Of a stretch of DNA of 64,000 nt, positions 25,902-34,863 are shown piece after piece (position 1 is the stretch's first letter; each line of letters opens with the position of its first letter). Under the pieces are notes generated by a model. That model had not been told where the DNA came from, made no database searches, and saw nothing but the letters and a program-made list of their open reading frames with translations. The DNA comes from Porifericola rhodea (GTDB lineage Bacteria > Bacteroidota > Bacteroidia > Cytophagales > Cyclobacteriaceae). Made by a program: the position numbers and the translations under genes. Where the stretch lies: positions 1,666,354-1,730,353 of the forward strand of contig NZ_CP119421.1 in assembly GCF_030506305.1 (NCBI RefSeq). The letters are read 5' to 3'.

Positions 25902-25931
25902 CAAAGGTAATAGTCCTTTTTGTAAATACAA
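25902..25931 (-). promoter_or_regulatory. Promoter of tRNA-Val
   Basis: Read on the minus strand, TTG (plus-strand 25929-25931) is followed after exactly 19 nt by TACCTTTG (25909-25902). That is a perfect Bacteroidota -33/-7 pair with consensus TAnnTTTG. The expected transcript start lies near 25896, giving a leader of about 47 nt before the tRNA. Confidence 0.7.
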
Positions 25932-26078
25932 GTACTCTATTAAAATTTTTAATTTTTTTTCTTTAAACTTTTTCCCTGCCAAATGTGTAAGTTTTCTAAT
26001 GTAATAGAGGTCAATAGCCTGAGCTTTACGTATCATATTTGATATTGCCTCAGCGTTACTATATTAAATTAGATACCC

Positions 26079-28652
26079 TTGGTCAGAAAGTTTTTTTTTA
26101 CATGCCTGATTGCCCTCTCTCTACTGCTTACAGCCAGCGGCATACTGACCTATGTGTATCAGGACGAGATAATTACTCATTTTGTAAAGCAGGCTGACCA
26201 GTTTCTGGCAACTCCTGTAAAAGTGAAGTCTATACAGCTCTCTTTTTGGGAGAAGTTTCCCCAAATCGCCATCTCCCTGAAAGAAGTAGAAATTAAGGGT
26301 AGCCAAACAGCAAGTGATAGCCTGCTGGCACAGGCAGAAAAGCTGGACTTTACTTTCAACCTCTGGCAGTTCGTGCAGGGGCAGTTTGTGGTAGATAAGG
26401 TGTACCTGACCAACAGCCAGGTAAGGCTCGCTATAGATAAGCAGGGGAACAATAACTATAGCATATTTAAAAAACGCTCTTCTGTAGACTCCCTTAGTAG
26501 CACCAATGAACCTCTTCGCTTTCAGTTACAAAAAATTATACTTAAAAACGTAGATGTCAGTTATCAGGACGCTGGCCTGAATCAGGCGCATCACCTGCTC
26601 GCAGAGGATATAGAAGCCTTGCTTGAGGTGGTAGGGGAAGAGTACGATATTCTTCTTGAAGGCAATCTGTTTTCACGGTACATTCGCAGTGGGGATGATG
26701 CGTATTTTAAAAACAAGCCATTGCACGTAGCTACTCATCTTAATTATGATTATCCGAATCGGTTTCTTGAGATTGATACAACTCGTTTGGGTATTGGTAA
26801 TGGTCATTTTCTGTTGAGCGGATTGGTAGATCAGGCTGATGACAATTTTATAGACTTACAAGCTCGTGGAGAGCATACAGACTTACAAACACTTCTTTCG
26901 CTCCTACCCGAATCTATCGTTCGTCAATGGTCAGCTTACCGTAGTGAGGGTAAAGCCTTCTTTGAGGGTAGTGTAAAAGGGCACGTAAGCCGTACAGCTT
27001 CTCCGGCAGTAAGCCTGAACTTTGGCTGCGAAAACGCCTCATTTTACCATCCCGACTATAAAAAGAAACTGGAAAACATCAGTTTGCAGGGAAGCTTTAC
27101 CAACGGTAAATCTCACAGTTTGAACACATCGGTTCTTAACCTCAAAGATATTTATGGACAGTTAGATGACAGAGCTGTTCGCGGAAGCCTGAGCCTCAGC
27201 AATTTTAAAAATTACTTTCTGCGTTGCCACCTCAAAACAAATATAGATGTAAATGCGCTTTTAGATTTTTACCCTATCAAAGAAGTAAAAGCGGCAAGAG
27301 GAGAGCTGTTTGCAGATTTTGAGATTGCCGGCCGTCTTAAAGATCTTAAAGGAGAAAGCAAAGGGTATTGGCAAAGAATTAAAAGCAGCGGAGATATCAG
27401 CCTCCAAGATGTTGATTTACTTTGGCAAGCCGACAGGCTGCCCGTAAGTGCGCTACAAGGCAACCTTATGTTTAAGGGTAATGACCTCTCGCTTAGTAAC
27501 CTGGAGGCATATGTTGGTAACAGCCATGTACTACTCAATGGCATGTTGCGCAATGCGCTGGCTTATATGCTCTCCGACACACAGGGTATACATATTGAGG
27601 CTGACCTGCACTCCCAGCAGATAGACATGGACGAACTATTATCCGGACAGGCCAATGCTCCTCAATCTAACAGCTGGCAGGCAGTAAGCGAAAAACAGGA
27701 CTATCGTTTCCAGATTGACCCTAAAATACAACTCTCTTTTGACTGCCATGTAGAAAAAATCAAGTTTAGAAGATTTAGAGGACGTCAACTGAAAGGTAAA
27801 CTTCAGGTAGAGAACCAGGTGGCCAGGCTTAAGCAGTCTTCTATTCTTACTGCCGGAGGCAAAGTAAGTGCGCAGGCATTTATAGATGCTCGCCGACCGG
27901 ATTTTGTTAAAGTAAATGCTACTACTGCTTTTGAGCATCTCCGAGCAGATAGCATATTTTATACTTTTGAAGACTTTGGGCAGGACTTTCTTACTCAAAA
28001 GCATTTGGAAGGTAAAATTTATGCTGATGTAGACTGGAACATGAATTTTGACCAACATTTACAACTGAACTATCCATCGTTGGAAGTAAATGCGCTAACT
28101 ACCATACGCGATGGCAGACTGAATGACTTTGAGCCTATGCAGAAGCTGGCTCGCTTTGTAGAAGAGGAAAGCCTCTCCCGCTTACGTTTTGCTGAGCTTA
28201 ATAACCACATCCGTATAGCTGACCAGAAAATATTTATTCCTCGTATGCAGGTCAGTTCTAATATCTCGGATATCTGGGTAGAAGGCATACATACTTTTGA
28301 TAATCATATAGATTACCGTTTTGAAGTGCCCATGAAAACTTTTAGCATTCGCAAAGCAGCTGCCCGGGAACGCGCTCAAGCCCGACAGGAAAAATTTGGC
28401 CGTGTGCTGGAAGATGATTCAGCTCCTATTAACCTTTTTCTAACTGCTCTGGGAACCGTAGACGATTATAAAATCAGCTATGATATGCAGGCGGCTAAGT
28501 CTAAGTTTAAAGACAATTTGCAAAATGAAAAAGAAGAGCTGAAGCAGATTATCAAGAACAAAGGCAAAGAAACGGAATATCAGCTAGAGCTTGAAGAGGA
28601 AGAGTATTTTGATTTCGGGAGCACACCACCTAATACAAATCCACAACCCTGA
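26079..28652 (+). CDS. AsmA-family membrane/periplasmic protein
   Basis: 857 residues with an N-terminal signal anchor (MVRKFFFTCLIALSLLLTASGILTYVY) and a long beta-rich periplasmic region. The motif near residues 45-90 (PVKVKSIQLSFWEKFPQIAISLKEVEIKG) is the hallmark start of AsmA-type chains. A late AsmA-like C-terminal section (VNALTTIRDGRLNDFEPMQKLARFVEEESLSRLRFAEL) is typical of Bacteroidota AsmA. These proteins form long lipid-carrying grooves between membranes. The start is TTG at 26079, since TAG precedes it in frame; the next codons hold a run of nine T (26091-26099). It sits 28 nt upstream of a BamA-like barrel gene. Confidence 0.85.
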   Translation: MVRKFFFTCLIALSLLLTASGILTYVYQDEIITHFVKQADQFLATPVKVKSIQLSFWEKFPQIAISLKEVEIKGSQTASDSLLAQAEKLDFTFNLWQFVQGQFVVDKVYLTNSQVRLAIDKQGNNNYSIFKKRSSVDSLSSTNEPLRFQLQKIILKNVDVSYQDAGLNQAHHLLAEDIEALLEVVGEEYDILLEGNLFSRYIRSGDDAYFKNKPLHVATHLNYDYPNRFLEIDTTRLGIGNGHFLLSGLVDQADDNFIDLQARGEHTDLQTLLSLLPESIVRQWSAYRSEGKAFFEGSVKGHVSRTASPAVSLNFGCENASFYHPDYKKKLENISLQGSFTNGKSHSLNTSVLNLKDIYGQLDDRAVRGSLSLSNFKNYFLRCHLKTNIDVNALLDFYPIKEVKAARGELFADFEIAGRLKDLKGESKGYWQRIKSSGDISLQDVDLLWQADRLPVSALQGNLMFKGNDLSLSNLEAYVGNSHVLLNGMLRNALAYMLSDTQGIHIEADLHSQQIDMDELLSGQANAPQSNSWQAVSEKQDYRFQIDPKIQLSFDCHVEKIKFRRFRGRQLKGKLQVENQVARLKQSSILTAGGKVSAQAFIDARRPDFVKVNATTAFEHLRADSIFYTFEDFGQDFLTQKHLEGKIYADVDWNMNFDQHLQLNYPSLEVNALTTIRDGRLNDFEPMQKLARFVEEESLSRLRFAELNNHIRIADQKIFIPRMQVSSNISDIWVEGIHTFDNHIDYRFEVPMKTFSIRKAAARERAQARQEKFGRVLEDDSAPINLFLTALGTVDDYKISYDMQAAKSKFKDNLQNEKEELKQIIKNKGKETEYQLELEEEEYFDFGSTPPNTNPQP

Positions 28653-28680
28653 TTGCTGAGTATTTTCTATCTTGCGCCCC

Positions 28681-29823
28681 ATGCGAAAAATCTACCTTAC
28701 TGTAGCCTTACTTTCTTGCTTAAGTTTTAGCCTTAAAGCGCAATCTATTACCGATTTAGCAGACAAAGTAGTAGATATGTTTTCGGGTACTATTCAAGCT
28801 GAGGATACCTCCGCCTACCCAATAAGCTGGGTGATAGCCCCTCTACTTGCCTACTCTCCGGAAACCAGCGTACAGCTGGGTATGGGTAGCGTTATATTGT
28901 TTAAAACTAAAAATGCCTTGCCCGCAGATCGTACCTCCTCTTTGTTCTTTTCTGCTCGCTACACGCTTAACCAGCAAATAACAGCTTCGCCTACTTACGC
29001 TATTTTTAGTCGTGGAGAGAAATACATTCAAAAGGGAAAAATAGACTTCCGTAAATTCCCGCAGCTCTATTACGGTATTGGTAATAATACAGCTGAAAGC
29101 AATGAAGAACTTTATGGAATTAATACACTTAGTATAGAGCATCTAACCTACCGAAATGTAGTAGATAAACTGTATGCCGGAGTAGGTATTCGTTTTAAAA
29201 GGGCATATAATCAGGATTTTAAGGATCGGGGTTTGCTGGCTAGTGAGTTACCGCTGGGCAGTAAGGCTTATACTGCCGCAGGCTTAAACTTCGGATTACA
29301 ATATGATAACAGAAATAACCTGATGAGTACCTCAACAGGAATGCTGGCAGAGTTTAAGTATCAGGTGCATTATAAAGCTTTGGGCAGCGATTACAATTAT
29401 TCTTTAACAAAACTGGATATACGTTCATATGCCAGACCCTTTACCGAAAGAAAAGATATACTGGCCTGGCAGGTTTACGCCTACCTGAGCGAAGGTGAGG
29501 TCCCTTTTAATGAGCTGGCACCTTTAGGTGGAGATATGATAATGCGCGGGTATTACCAGGGCCGCTACCTGCACGAAAAGCTGGTAGCGGCACAAGTTGA
29601 ATACCGCATGCAAATCTGGAAAAAAATTAGTGCCGTAGCTTTTAGCGGAGTGGGCGATGTGGCTCATCAATGGGAAAGCTTCCGCTGGAAAGACCTGAAA
29701 TACTCATTAGGGGGTGGAGTACGCTACTCTGTATTGCCAGATGAAAGTCTTAACGTACGCTTCGACTATGCCTTCGGAAAAGATACACAGAATTTCTACA
29801 TCAATATCTCGGAAGCATTTTAG
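28681..29823 (+). CDS. BamA/TamA-type outer membrane protein (surface antigen family)
   Basis: 380 residues from ATG at 28681. A type I signal (MRKIYLTVALLSCLSFSLKAQ) is followed by a beta-barrel domain with the bacterial surface antigen pattern. The loop-6-like motif GGDMIMRGYYQGRY corresponds to VRGY/VRGF, and the protein ends in a C-terminal beta strand finishing in phenylalanine. No POTRA repeats are visible: barrel strands begin within about 60 residues of the signal peptide, so it is much shorter than BamA. It follows the AsmA-like gene by 28 nt, a pairing like tamB-tamA. Probable outer membrane barrel taking part in lipid or protein insertion; function inferred. Confidence 0.85.
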   Translation: MRKIYLTVALLSCLSFSLKAQSITDLADKVVDMFSGTIQAEDTSAYPISWVIAPLLAYSPETSVQLGMGSVILFKTKNALPADRTSSLFFSARYTLNQQITASPTYAIFSRGEKYIQKGKIDFRKFPQLYYGIGNNTAESNEELYGINTLSIEHLTYRNVVDKLYAGVGIRFKRAYNQDFKDRGLLASELPLGSKAYTAAGLNFGLQYDNRNNLMSTSTGMLAEFKYQVHYKALGSDYNYSLTKLDIRSYARPFTERKDILAWQVYAYLSEGEVPFNELAPLGGDMIMRGYYQGRYLHEKLVAAQVEYRMQIWKKISAVAFSGVGDVAHQWESFRWKDLKYSLGGGVRYSVLPDESLNVRFDYAFGKDTQNFYINISEAF

Positions 29824-30215
29824 CCAAATATCTTACTAAGCAAACCTCTTGACTTGGGCTCTGGCATTTGCATTTCTTCATCGGGCTTCAGTTGTTTCCA
29901 CACTTCGCTCCAACCGGGAAATCCACCCAGATTACGATCATCTATATATACATCAGCCACAATTTTAGGACTATCTTCCGGATCAAGTACCTCTCCCGGA
30001 TAGTTGCTATTTACCGCATAGAATTCTATGCCATTATTTCGACAAAATTCAACCGCCTCTTCTAGCCTTTTTCCACGACGACAAGTCCACAAGATTAATT
30101 TATGCCTGTCTTTATGCAATGCTTTGAGCGTATCAAAAGCAAATAGCTGCTCTTTTCCAATTTTAGGATATGCATCTTCTACGACAGTGCCATCAAAATC
30201 TACTGCTATAATCAT
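29820..30215 (-). CDS. Small HAD-superfamily hydrolase
   Basis: 131 residues, with motif I IIAVDFDGTVV at the very N-terminus, LILWTCRRGKR (motif II with Thr) and DVYIDDRNLGG (motif III/IV with the paired Asp). There is no cap domain. The set resembles the Bacteroides protein BT0820-like phosphatases. Its stop codon overlaps the barrel gene's stop by 4 nt on the opposite strand (TTAG at 29820-29823). Substrate unknown. Confidence 0.82.
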   Translation of the reverse strand: MIIAVDFDGTVVEDAYPKIGKEQLFAFDTLKALHKDRHKLILWTCRRGKRLEEAVEFCRNNGIEFYAVNSNYPGEVLDPEDSPKIVADVYIDDRNLGGFPGWSEVWKQLKPDEEMQMPEPKSRGLLSKIFG

Positions 30216-30382
30216 AATATTGTTTTGCTTTAAATTTACGCTTTTTAGTACAAATCTAAGAATAAATACTTTTAAAAAACGTCTGCTCTTTCGGCTTAAC
30301 GTGAATGCCTATAGTATAGTTTGTTTAAAGCAAAAGCGAGGCCTTTTTGAGCCCCTTTACTATCTTTATGATACTTGTGTGG

Positions 30383-31441
30383 TTATGCCAGGCTAATATC
30401 TTTATCTAAGTAAACATCCTGTATTGTGTTTAGTATCTCTACCCCTTCTTCAAAAGGTCTTTGAAATGCTTTGCGTCCCATAATAAGTCCAATACCACCT
30501 GCTCTTTTATTTATTACTGCGGTTTTTACGCCATCTGCCGTATCAGACTCACCAGATGATGCTCCCCCAGAGTTAATTAAACCAATTTTACCCATATAAC
30601 AGTTGGCTACCATATAGCGAGTAAGGTCTATAGGATGTTCGGTGCTTAGTTTATTGTACATATCGGGATGCGTTTTGCCAAAGCCTAATGCCTTAAAGCC
30701 ACCATTTGTTTCAGGTAGCTTTTGTTTAATTAGATCTGCCTGAATAGTTACTCCTATGTGGCAGGCCTGGCTACTAATATCTGTTGCATTATGATAGTCT
30801 TTACCATCTTCTTTAAAAGCACTATTTCTAGTATAGCACCAGAGTATAGTTCCCATACCTAATTCGTGTGCAATTTCAAAAGCTTCAGCCACTTCCTGTA
30901 TCTGCCGGTTAGATTCTTCTGAACCAAAGTAAATCGTAGCTCCTACTGCTGTAGCTCCCAGGTTCCAGGCTTCTCTAACAGATCCATACATGATCTGATC
31001 ATATTTGTTAGGATAAGTAAGCAGTTCGTTATGGTTAAGCTTAACAATAAATGGTATTTTATGAGCGTACTTTCTGGAATTTTGTGCCAGCACCCCAAAA
31101 GTAGTTGCTACTCCGTTACACCCCCCTTCAATAGCTAATTTAATAATGTTTTCACCATCAAAATACATAGGGTTGGGCGCAAAAGAAGCACCTGCAGTGT
31201 GCTCTATTCCCTGATCTACCGGTAGGATAGAAATATATCCTGTACCACCTAATCTTCCGTGCGTAAAAAGCTGCTGCATACTTCGTAACACTTGTGGAGA
31301 GCGATTAGATTGACCCAGGCTATTTTCTACATAGTTGGGGGATGGATTGAGTAAACTTTCTTTTGAAAAAGTTTGAGAATTGTGCTGCAGCAGGCTTTCT
31401 GCTTCGTTTCCTAGATATTTAACAATTTTTTCGTTTGGCAT
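30383..31441 (-). CDS. fbaB: Class I fructose-bisphosphate aldolase (FbaB type)
   Basis: A 352-residue DhnA-family aldolase. The N-terminal stretch [21 protein letters not shown] holds the typical DQGxEH motif. Next come [16 protein letters not shown] and the [23 protein letters not shown] barrel strands. The C-terminal half includes [17 protein letters not shown] and [19 protein letters not shown], the phosphate-binding end of the barrel. It splits fructose 1,6-bisphosphate through a lysine Schiff base in glycolysis/gluconeogenesis; archaeal/bacterial DhnA-type enzymes can also act in aromatic amino-acid routes. Single gene, divergent from tetR. Confidence 0.93.
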   Translation of the reverse strand: MPNEKIVKYLGNEAESLLQHNSQTFSKESLLNPSPNYVENSLGQSNRSPQVLRSMQQLFTHGRLGGTGYISILPVDQGIEHTAGASFAPNPMYFDGENIIKLAIEGGCNGVATTFGVLAQNSRKYAHKIPFIVKLNHNELLTYPNKYDQIMYGSVREAWNLGATAVGATIYFGSEESNRQIQEVAEAFEIAHELGMGTILWCYTRNSAFKEDGKDYHNATDISSQACHIGVTIQADLIKQKLPETNGGFKALGFGKTHPDMYNKLSTEHPIDLTRYMVANCYMGKIGLINSGGASSGESDTADGVKTAVINKRAGGIGLIMGRKAFQRPFEEGVEILNTIQDVYLDKDISLA

Positions 31442-31504
31442 AGCTTGTCAATTTTAGGGTTAGGATGATATACTTTTTACTTCATAGACTATCTAACAGA
31501 TAAC

Positions 31505-31534
31505 TTGTTTATCAAATTATTAATCGTATTTTTG
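31505..31534 (+). promoter_or_regulatory. Promoter of the tetR / hydrolase operon
   Basis: TTG at 31505-31507 is separated by 19 nt from TATTTTTG at 31527-31534, a Bacteroidota -33/-7 pair. The implied transcript start lies near 31540, so the leader to the tetR ATG at 31557 is short. Confidence 0.6.
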
Positions 31535-31546
31535 AACAAACGTTCA
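31533..31546. promoter_or_regulatory. Operator dyad overlapping the tetR promoter
   Basis: Perfect inverted repeat TGAAC-AAAC-GTTCA, overlapping the last bases of the -7 element and the likely start site. TetR-family repressors commonly bind such short palindromes in their own promoters, so autoregulation is likely. Confidence 0.55.
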
Positions 31547-31556
31547 TTTATATTAA

Positions 31557-32099
31557 ATGTCTACTAAATCACAAATATTAGCCACCGCCTTAGAGCTTTT
31601 TAGCCAAAATGGTTTTGAAAAAACTTCTATTAGAGAAATAGCTAAAACAGCTAATATTTCACTCGGACTACTCTATAATTATTTTAAAGGAAAAGATGAG
31701 TTGTTGGGGGCCATCTTAAAAGAAGGTATAGAAGATATTAAACACTCGTTCACTTTCCCGACCGACGACCCAGACCCTTTAAAAACTTTGTTAGAGAACA
31801 TATTCCATATACTGCATGAAAAAAGACAGCATTGGCGACTGCTACATAGCATACGCATGCAAAATTCAATCATGAAGAAGTACGAAAATGAGCAGGAAGA
31901 AATTAAAGCCTACATTCTAACTGAACTTAGTCTGATACTAGAAAAAATGGGATACGCTCAACCTTTGCCAGAAGCTATTCTTTTGTTTGCCTCAATTGAT
32001 GGACTGGCCGGTCACTTTTTGCTCAACGAAAAGTATCCTATCTATAAAATGGCCGCACTACTTTTAGAAAAATATAAAACTCATTCCTATGAACAATGA
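31557..32099 (+). CDS. TetR-family transcriptional regulator
   Basis: 180 residues. The N-terminal helix-turn-helix is classic: ATALELFSQNGFEKTSIREIAKTANISLGLLYNYFKGKDELL (about residues 9-50), with GLLYNYFKGK in the recognition/turn region. The helical C-terminal domain (about 60-180) has no recognisable ligand motif. It overlaps the next gene, an alpha/beta hydrolase, by 11 nt (translational coupling), and it probably represses that operon and itself through the dyad at 31533-31546. The inducer is unknown; the hydrolase substrate or a halogenated/lipophilic compound is a guess. Confidence 0.9.
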   Translation: MSTKSQILATALELFSQNGFEKTSIREIAKTANISLGLLYNYFKGKDELLGAILKEGIEDIKHSFTFPTDDPDPLKTLLENIFHILHEKRQHWRLLHSIRMQNSIMKKYENEQEEIKAYILTELSLILEKMGYAQPLPEAILLFASIDGLAGHFLLNEKYPIYKMAALLLEKYKTHSYEQ

Positions 32100-32973
32100 T
32101 TGGGTAAATCGTCAGGAGTATGCTTTTGCACCCCATTACTTTACTACTACCGAAGGTCAAATGCATTATGTAGATGAAGGAAAAGGCAAGCCCATTGTCA
32201 TGGTACATGGCACACCGGTCTGGTCTTATGTGTACAGAAAAATGATCAAAGATCTTTCGGCTAACTATCGCTGTATTGCAATGGACCACCTGGGTTTTGG
32301 GCTCTCTGATAAACCTCCGTTAGCTGACTATTCACCTCAGGCTCATGCTCAGCGACTTACTGACCTCATTTCACATTTACAGTTAGAGGATATTACTTTG
32401 GTAGTTCATGATTTTGGTGGTCCTATAGGGCTTAGTTATACCCTGGCTCAGCCTGATCAGGTAAAACAACTAGTGATCTTTAATACCTGGATGTGGTCGC
32501 TCAATGAGTACCCTGAATTTGTAAGAGCGGGCAAAATAGCGAGCAGTCCTTTGGGTAGATTTCTGTACAAATATTTCAATTTCTCACCAAAGGTACTTAT
32601 CAAGCAGGCTTTCTTCGATAAGGCTAAACTTACAAAAGTATTGCAGCAGCAGTATATTAAGGCTTTTCCTGATACTAAAACCAGGGGCGGGACTATTGCT
32701 TTTGCGAAACACCTCCTTAGTAGTAGCGAATGGTATAATAGCCTTTGGCAGCAAAAAGAGAAGCTGAAAGATATAGCAATGCTTATACTCTGGGGTAAAA
32801 AAGATACTCTGCTTACACCCATACTACTTAAAAAATGGAAAGAAAACTTTGCGCACGCTCAAATTGAAGAGTTAGAAGCTGGGCATTTTGTGCAGGAAGA
32901 AAAACCTGCCGAAGCTATTATGTTTATTCGGGCTTTTCTTGCCAAAGAGAAGACTAAATCTTTAGAAAGGTAA
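32089..32973 (+). CDS. Alpha/beta hydrolase, haloalkane-dehalogenase-like
   Basis: A 294-residue alpha/beta hydrolase with HGTPVWSYVYRKM (oxyanion-hole loop, like HGEPTWSYLYRKM of haloalkane dehalogenases). The nucleophile elbow is VVHDFGGPIGL; the nucleophile is Asp rather than Ser, as in dehalogenases and epoxide hydrolases. The acid is Asp in LWGKKDTLLTP and the general-base His is in LEAGHFVQEEKP. The residue after the nucleophile is Phe where the halide-stabilising Trp would be in DhlA. OleB-type beta-lactone decarboxylases share the same Asp-elbow and are an alternative. It is translationally coupled to the TetR gene. Confidence 0.82.
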   Translation: MNNDWVNRQEYAFAPHYFTTTEGQMHYVDEGKGKPIVMVHGTPVWSYVYRKMIKDLSANYRCIAMDHLGFGLSDKPPLADYSPQAHAQRLTDLISHLQLEDITLVVHDFGGPIGLSYTLAQPDQVKQLVIFNTWMWSLNEYPEFVRAGKIASSPLGRFLYKYFNFSPKVLIKQAFFDKAKLTKVLQQQYIKAFPDTKTRGGTIAFAKHLLSSSEWYNSLWQQKEKLKDIAMLILWGKKDTLLTPILLKKWKENFAHAQIEELEAGHFVQEEKPAEAIMFIRAFLAKEKTKSLER

Positions 32974-33003
32974 AAGCCTTTTCTGAGAAATCAGAAAAGG
33001 CTT
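32974..33003. terminator. Terminator between the hydrolase and pafA genes
   Basis: A perfect 13-bp stem pairs AAGCCTTTTCTGA (32974-32986) with TCAGAAAAGGCTT (32991-33003) around a GAAA tetraloop. A run of A before the stem on the plus strand gives the U-tract for the minus-strand pafA transcript. It may stop both convergent transcripts. Confidence 0.8.
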
Positions 33004-33024
33004 CAACGGAAATGCTATCATTAA

Positions 33025-34686
33025 TTATTCAAACAGTTCCTGAATAGGTTGACCATCTGCCCCATCGGGCAAAGCTATATTAAGTATCATAGATAATGTG
33101 GGGGCTATATCTGTAATGGTGTGGTAAGCCACACTTTTCCCTGCTTTTACACCCCATCCATAGAATAAAATAGGTACATGTGTATCGTAATTGTACCCTG
33201 TACCATGAGAAGTGCCCTGCATACGACTGCTGTTAAGAAAGCCTGGCTCTATGGTAAACAACACATCTCCTGAGCGCTGAAAATTATAACCCATCTGGAG
33301 CAATTTACGCTGTCCGCGTGTATACTCATATTTACGCATAGTGGACGCTGTATAAGTTTCTTTAATTCCTTTAAAATTCATTAGGCGAGTAGCAACATAG
33401 TCTTGAACCTCTTCCAACATAATTTTCTTTTCGGCGATTAGCTCATGATTAAGGACTATCTGGCTACTGGTATGCTCTATCCACTGCCCCTCTCCATACT
33501 TCTGTACCAGATCCTGATTGATGATGTTACTGATTTTAGATGCGTTGAGGTAACCTCCTGGCATACGAGCATCTACAAGTAGCTTAGGTACATCTACTAC
33601 TGCATGGTCTGCTGTCAGAAATACAAGATAATTGCCCTCTCCTACCTGCTCATCCAGTGTATTAAAGAAGTCTTCCAGCTCACGATCTAGTCTGATGTAC
33701 GTATCTTGCAACTCTATTGACTGAGCACCAAAAGCATGTCCGATATAATCGGTAGAAGAAAAGCTAACTGCCAGAAAGTCGGTATTCTCTCCCTGCCCCA
33801 GCGATTCCGCTTTTAGCGTAGCTTTAGCAAAATCTACTACCAGGCTGTTTCCAAAAGGGGTAGTACTTAGCAGACTATAGTTTCCGCTTCCTTTGTTCGC
33901 CTTTTTAAGGTCGTATGGAAAGGTTGGAGTATCTTTTCCATTGAATACTACTTCGTATGGGTTATCATCCGAGGTACTGGCTGTGTACTCCTCTATGGGC
34001 AATAAGGTATTCCACTTCTGACTTAAGTATTCTTTGGGTAGCTGCTGCCTGTTAAAATCCTGAACCCATTCCGGAAGTGTTTCCATATAGTAAGTAGATG
34101 TCATCATTTCTCCGGTGCTGCCATCGTACCAATAGGCTGCATCTGCCATATGTCCGGCAGGTAAAGCTGATCCACGGTCTTTAATAGAGATGCCTATTAC
34201 TTTGCTCCTACCCTGAGTGCTCATTTTGAGCTGATCTGTAATAGTAGTGCTAAGCATATTTTTGGGAGATATTTTACCCGCTTTTTCAGAGCCTCCTACT
34301 GCACTCACACTGGTATCTTCTGCACAGTACACCGTACGTTTGAGTTCTCTGCTGTACCAGTCGTTGGCTATAACACCATGTGTCGCCGGAGTAGTACCTG
34401 TATAGACAGAAGCATGGCCAGGTCCTGTATACGTAGGAATATAATTGTAGTGACCATTGCGCGCCATAAAGCCCCGGTTCATCAGACGTTTGAAGCCTCC
34501 TTCGCCAAACTGATCATAAAAACGTAAGAGGTACTCCTGACGCATCTGGTCTACTACGATGCCTACTACTAGTTTAGGCCGTTGGTCAGGTTCCGTTTTC
34601 GGGCTAAAAGCGGTGAGCAAACAGAAGCAGGCAAGTGCCCACAACAGCATTGATTTCTTTAACATATTACGCATATAACTAATCAA
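33025..34686 (-). CDS. pafA: Alkaline phosphatase family protein, PafA-like
   Basis: 553 residues; the N-terminus has three possible starts (34686, 34674, 34665), and the last gives the cleanest signal peptide (MLKKSMLLWALACFCLLTAFS). Active-site residues fit PafA of Elizabethkingia: the Thr87 nucleophile in PTYTGPGHASVYTG, Asn108 in VIANDWY, and the Lys169/Arg171 pair in ISIKDRG. Metal ligands appear in VVDQMRQEY, FSSTDYIGHAFG and FLTADHAVVD. PafA is a periplasmic, Zn-dependent phosphate monoesterase, constitutive in Bacteroidota, that releases phosphate from sugar and other organic phosphates. Convergent to the hydrolase gene. Confidence 0.92.
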   Translation of the reverse strand: MISYMRNMLKKSMLLWALACFCLLTAFSPKTEPDQRPKLVVGIVVDQMRQEYLLRFYDQFGEGGFKRLMNRGFMARNGHYNYIPTYTGPGHASVYTGTTPATHGVIANDWYSRELKRTVYCAEDTSVSAVGGSEKAGKISPKNMLSTTITDQLKMSTQGRSKVIGISIKDRGSALPAGHMADAAYWYDGSTGEMMTSTYYMETLPEWVQDFNRQQLPKEYLSQKWNTLLPIEEYTASTSDDNPYEVVFNGKDTPTFPYDLKKANKGSGNYSLLSTTPFGNSLVVDFAKATLKAESLGQGENTDFLAVSFSSTDYIGHAFGAQSIELQDTYIRLDRELEDFFNTLDEQVGEGNYLVFLTADHAVVDVPKLLVDARMPGGYLNASKISNIINQDLVQKYGEGQWIEHTSSQIVLNHELIAEKKIMLEEVQDYVATRLMNFKGIKETYTASTMRKYEYTRGQRKLLQMGYNFQRSGDVLFTIEPGFLNSSRMQGTSHGTGYNYDTHVPILFYGWGVKAGKSVAYHTITDIAPTLSMILNIALPDGADGQPIQELFE

Positions 34687-34863
34687 AAAAACAGGTTAGT
34701 GATGGTTGTACTGATAACAGTCTTTGCTTCAGCTTAATTTTTTGTATCTCAAATATCTTATTCTTTTCCGCAGAATCCACCCCAAAGTTTAAAAAGCGTA
34801 TACTTGTTTGCAGATATAATACCTAGATAACATAATAAACATGCTAAAGAAGGTAACTTGGTA

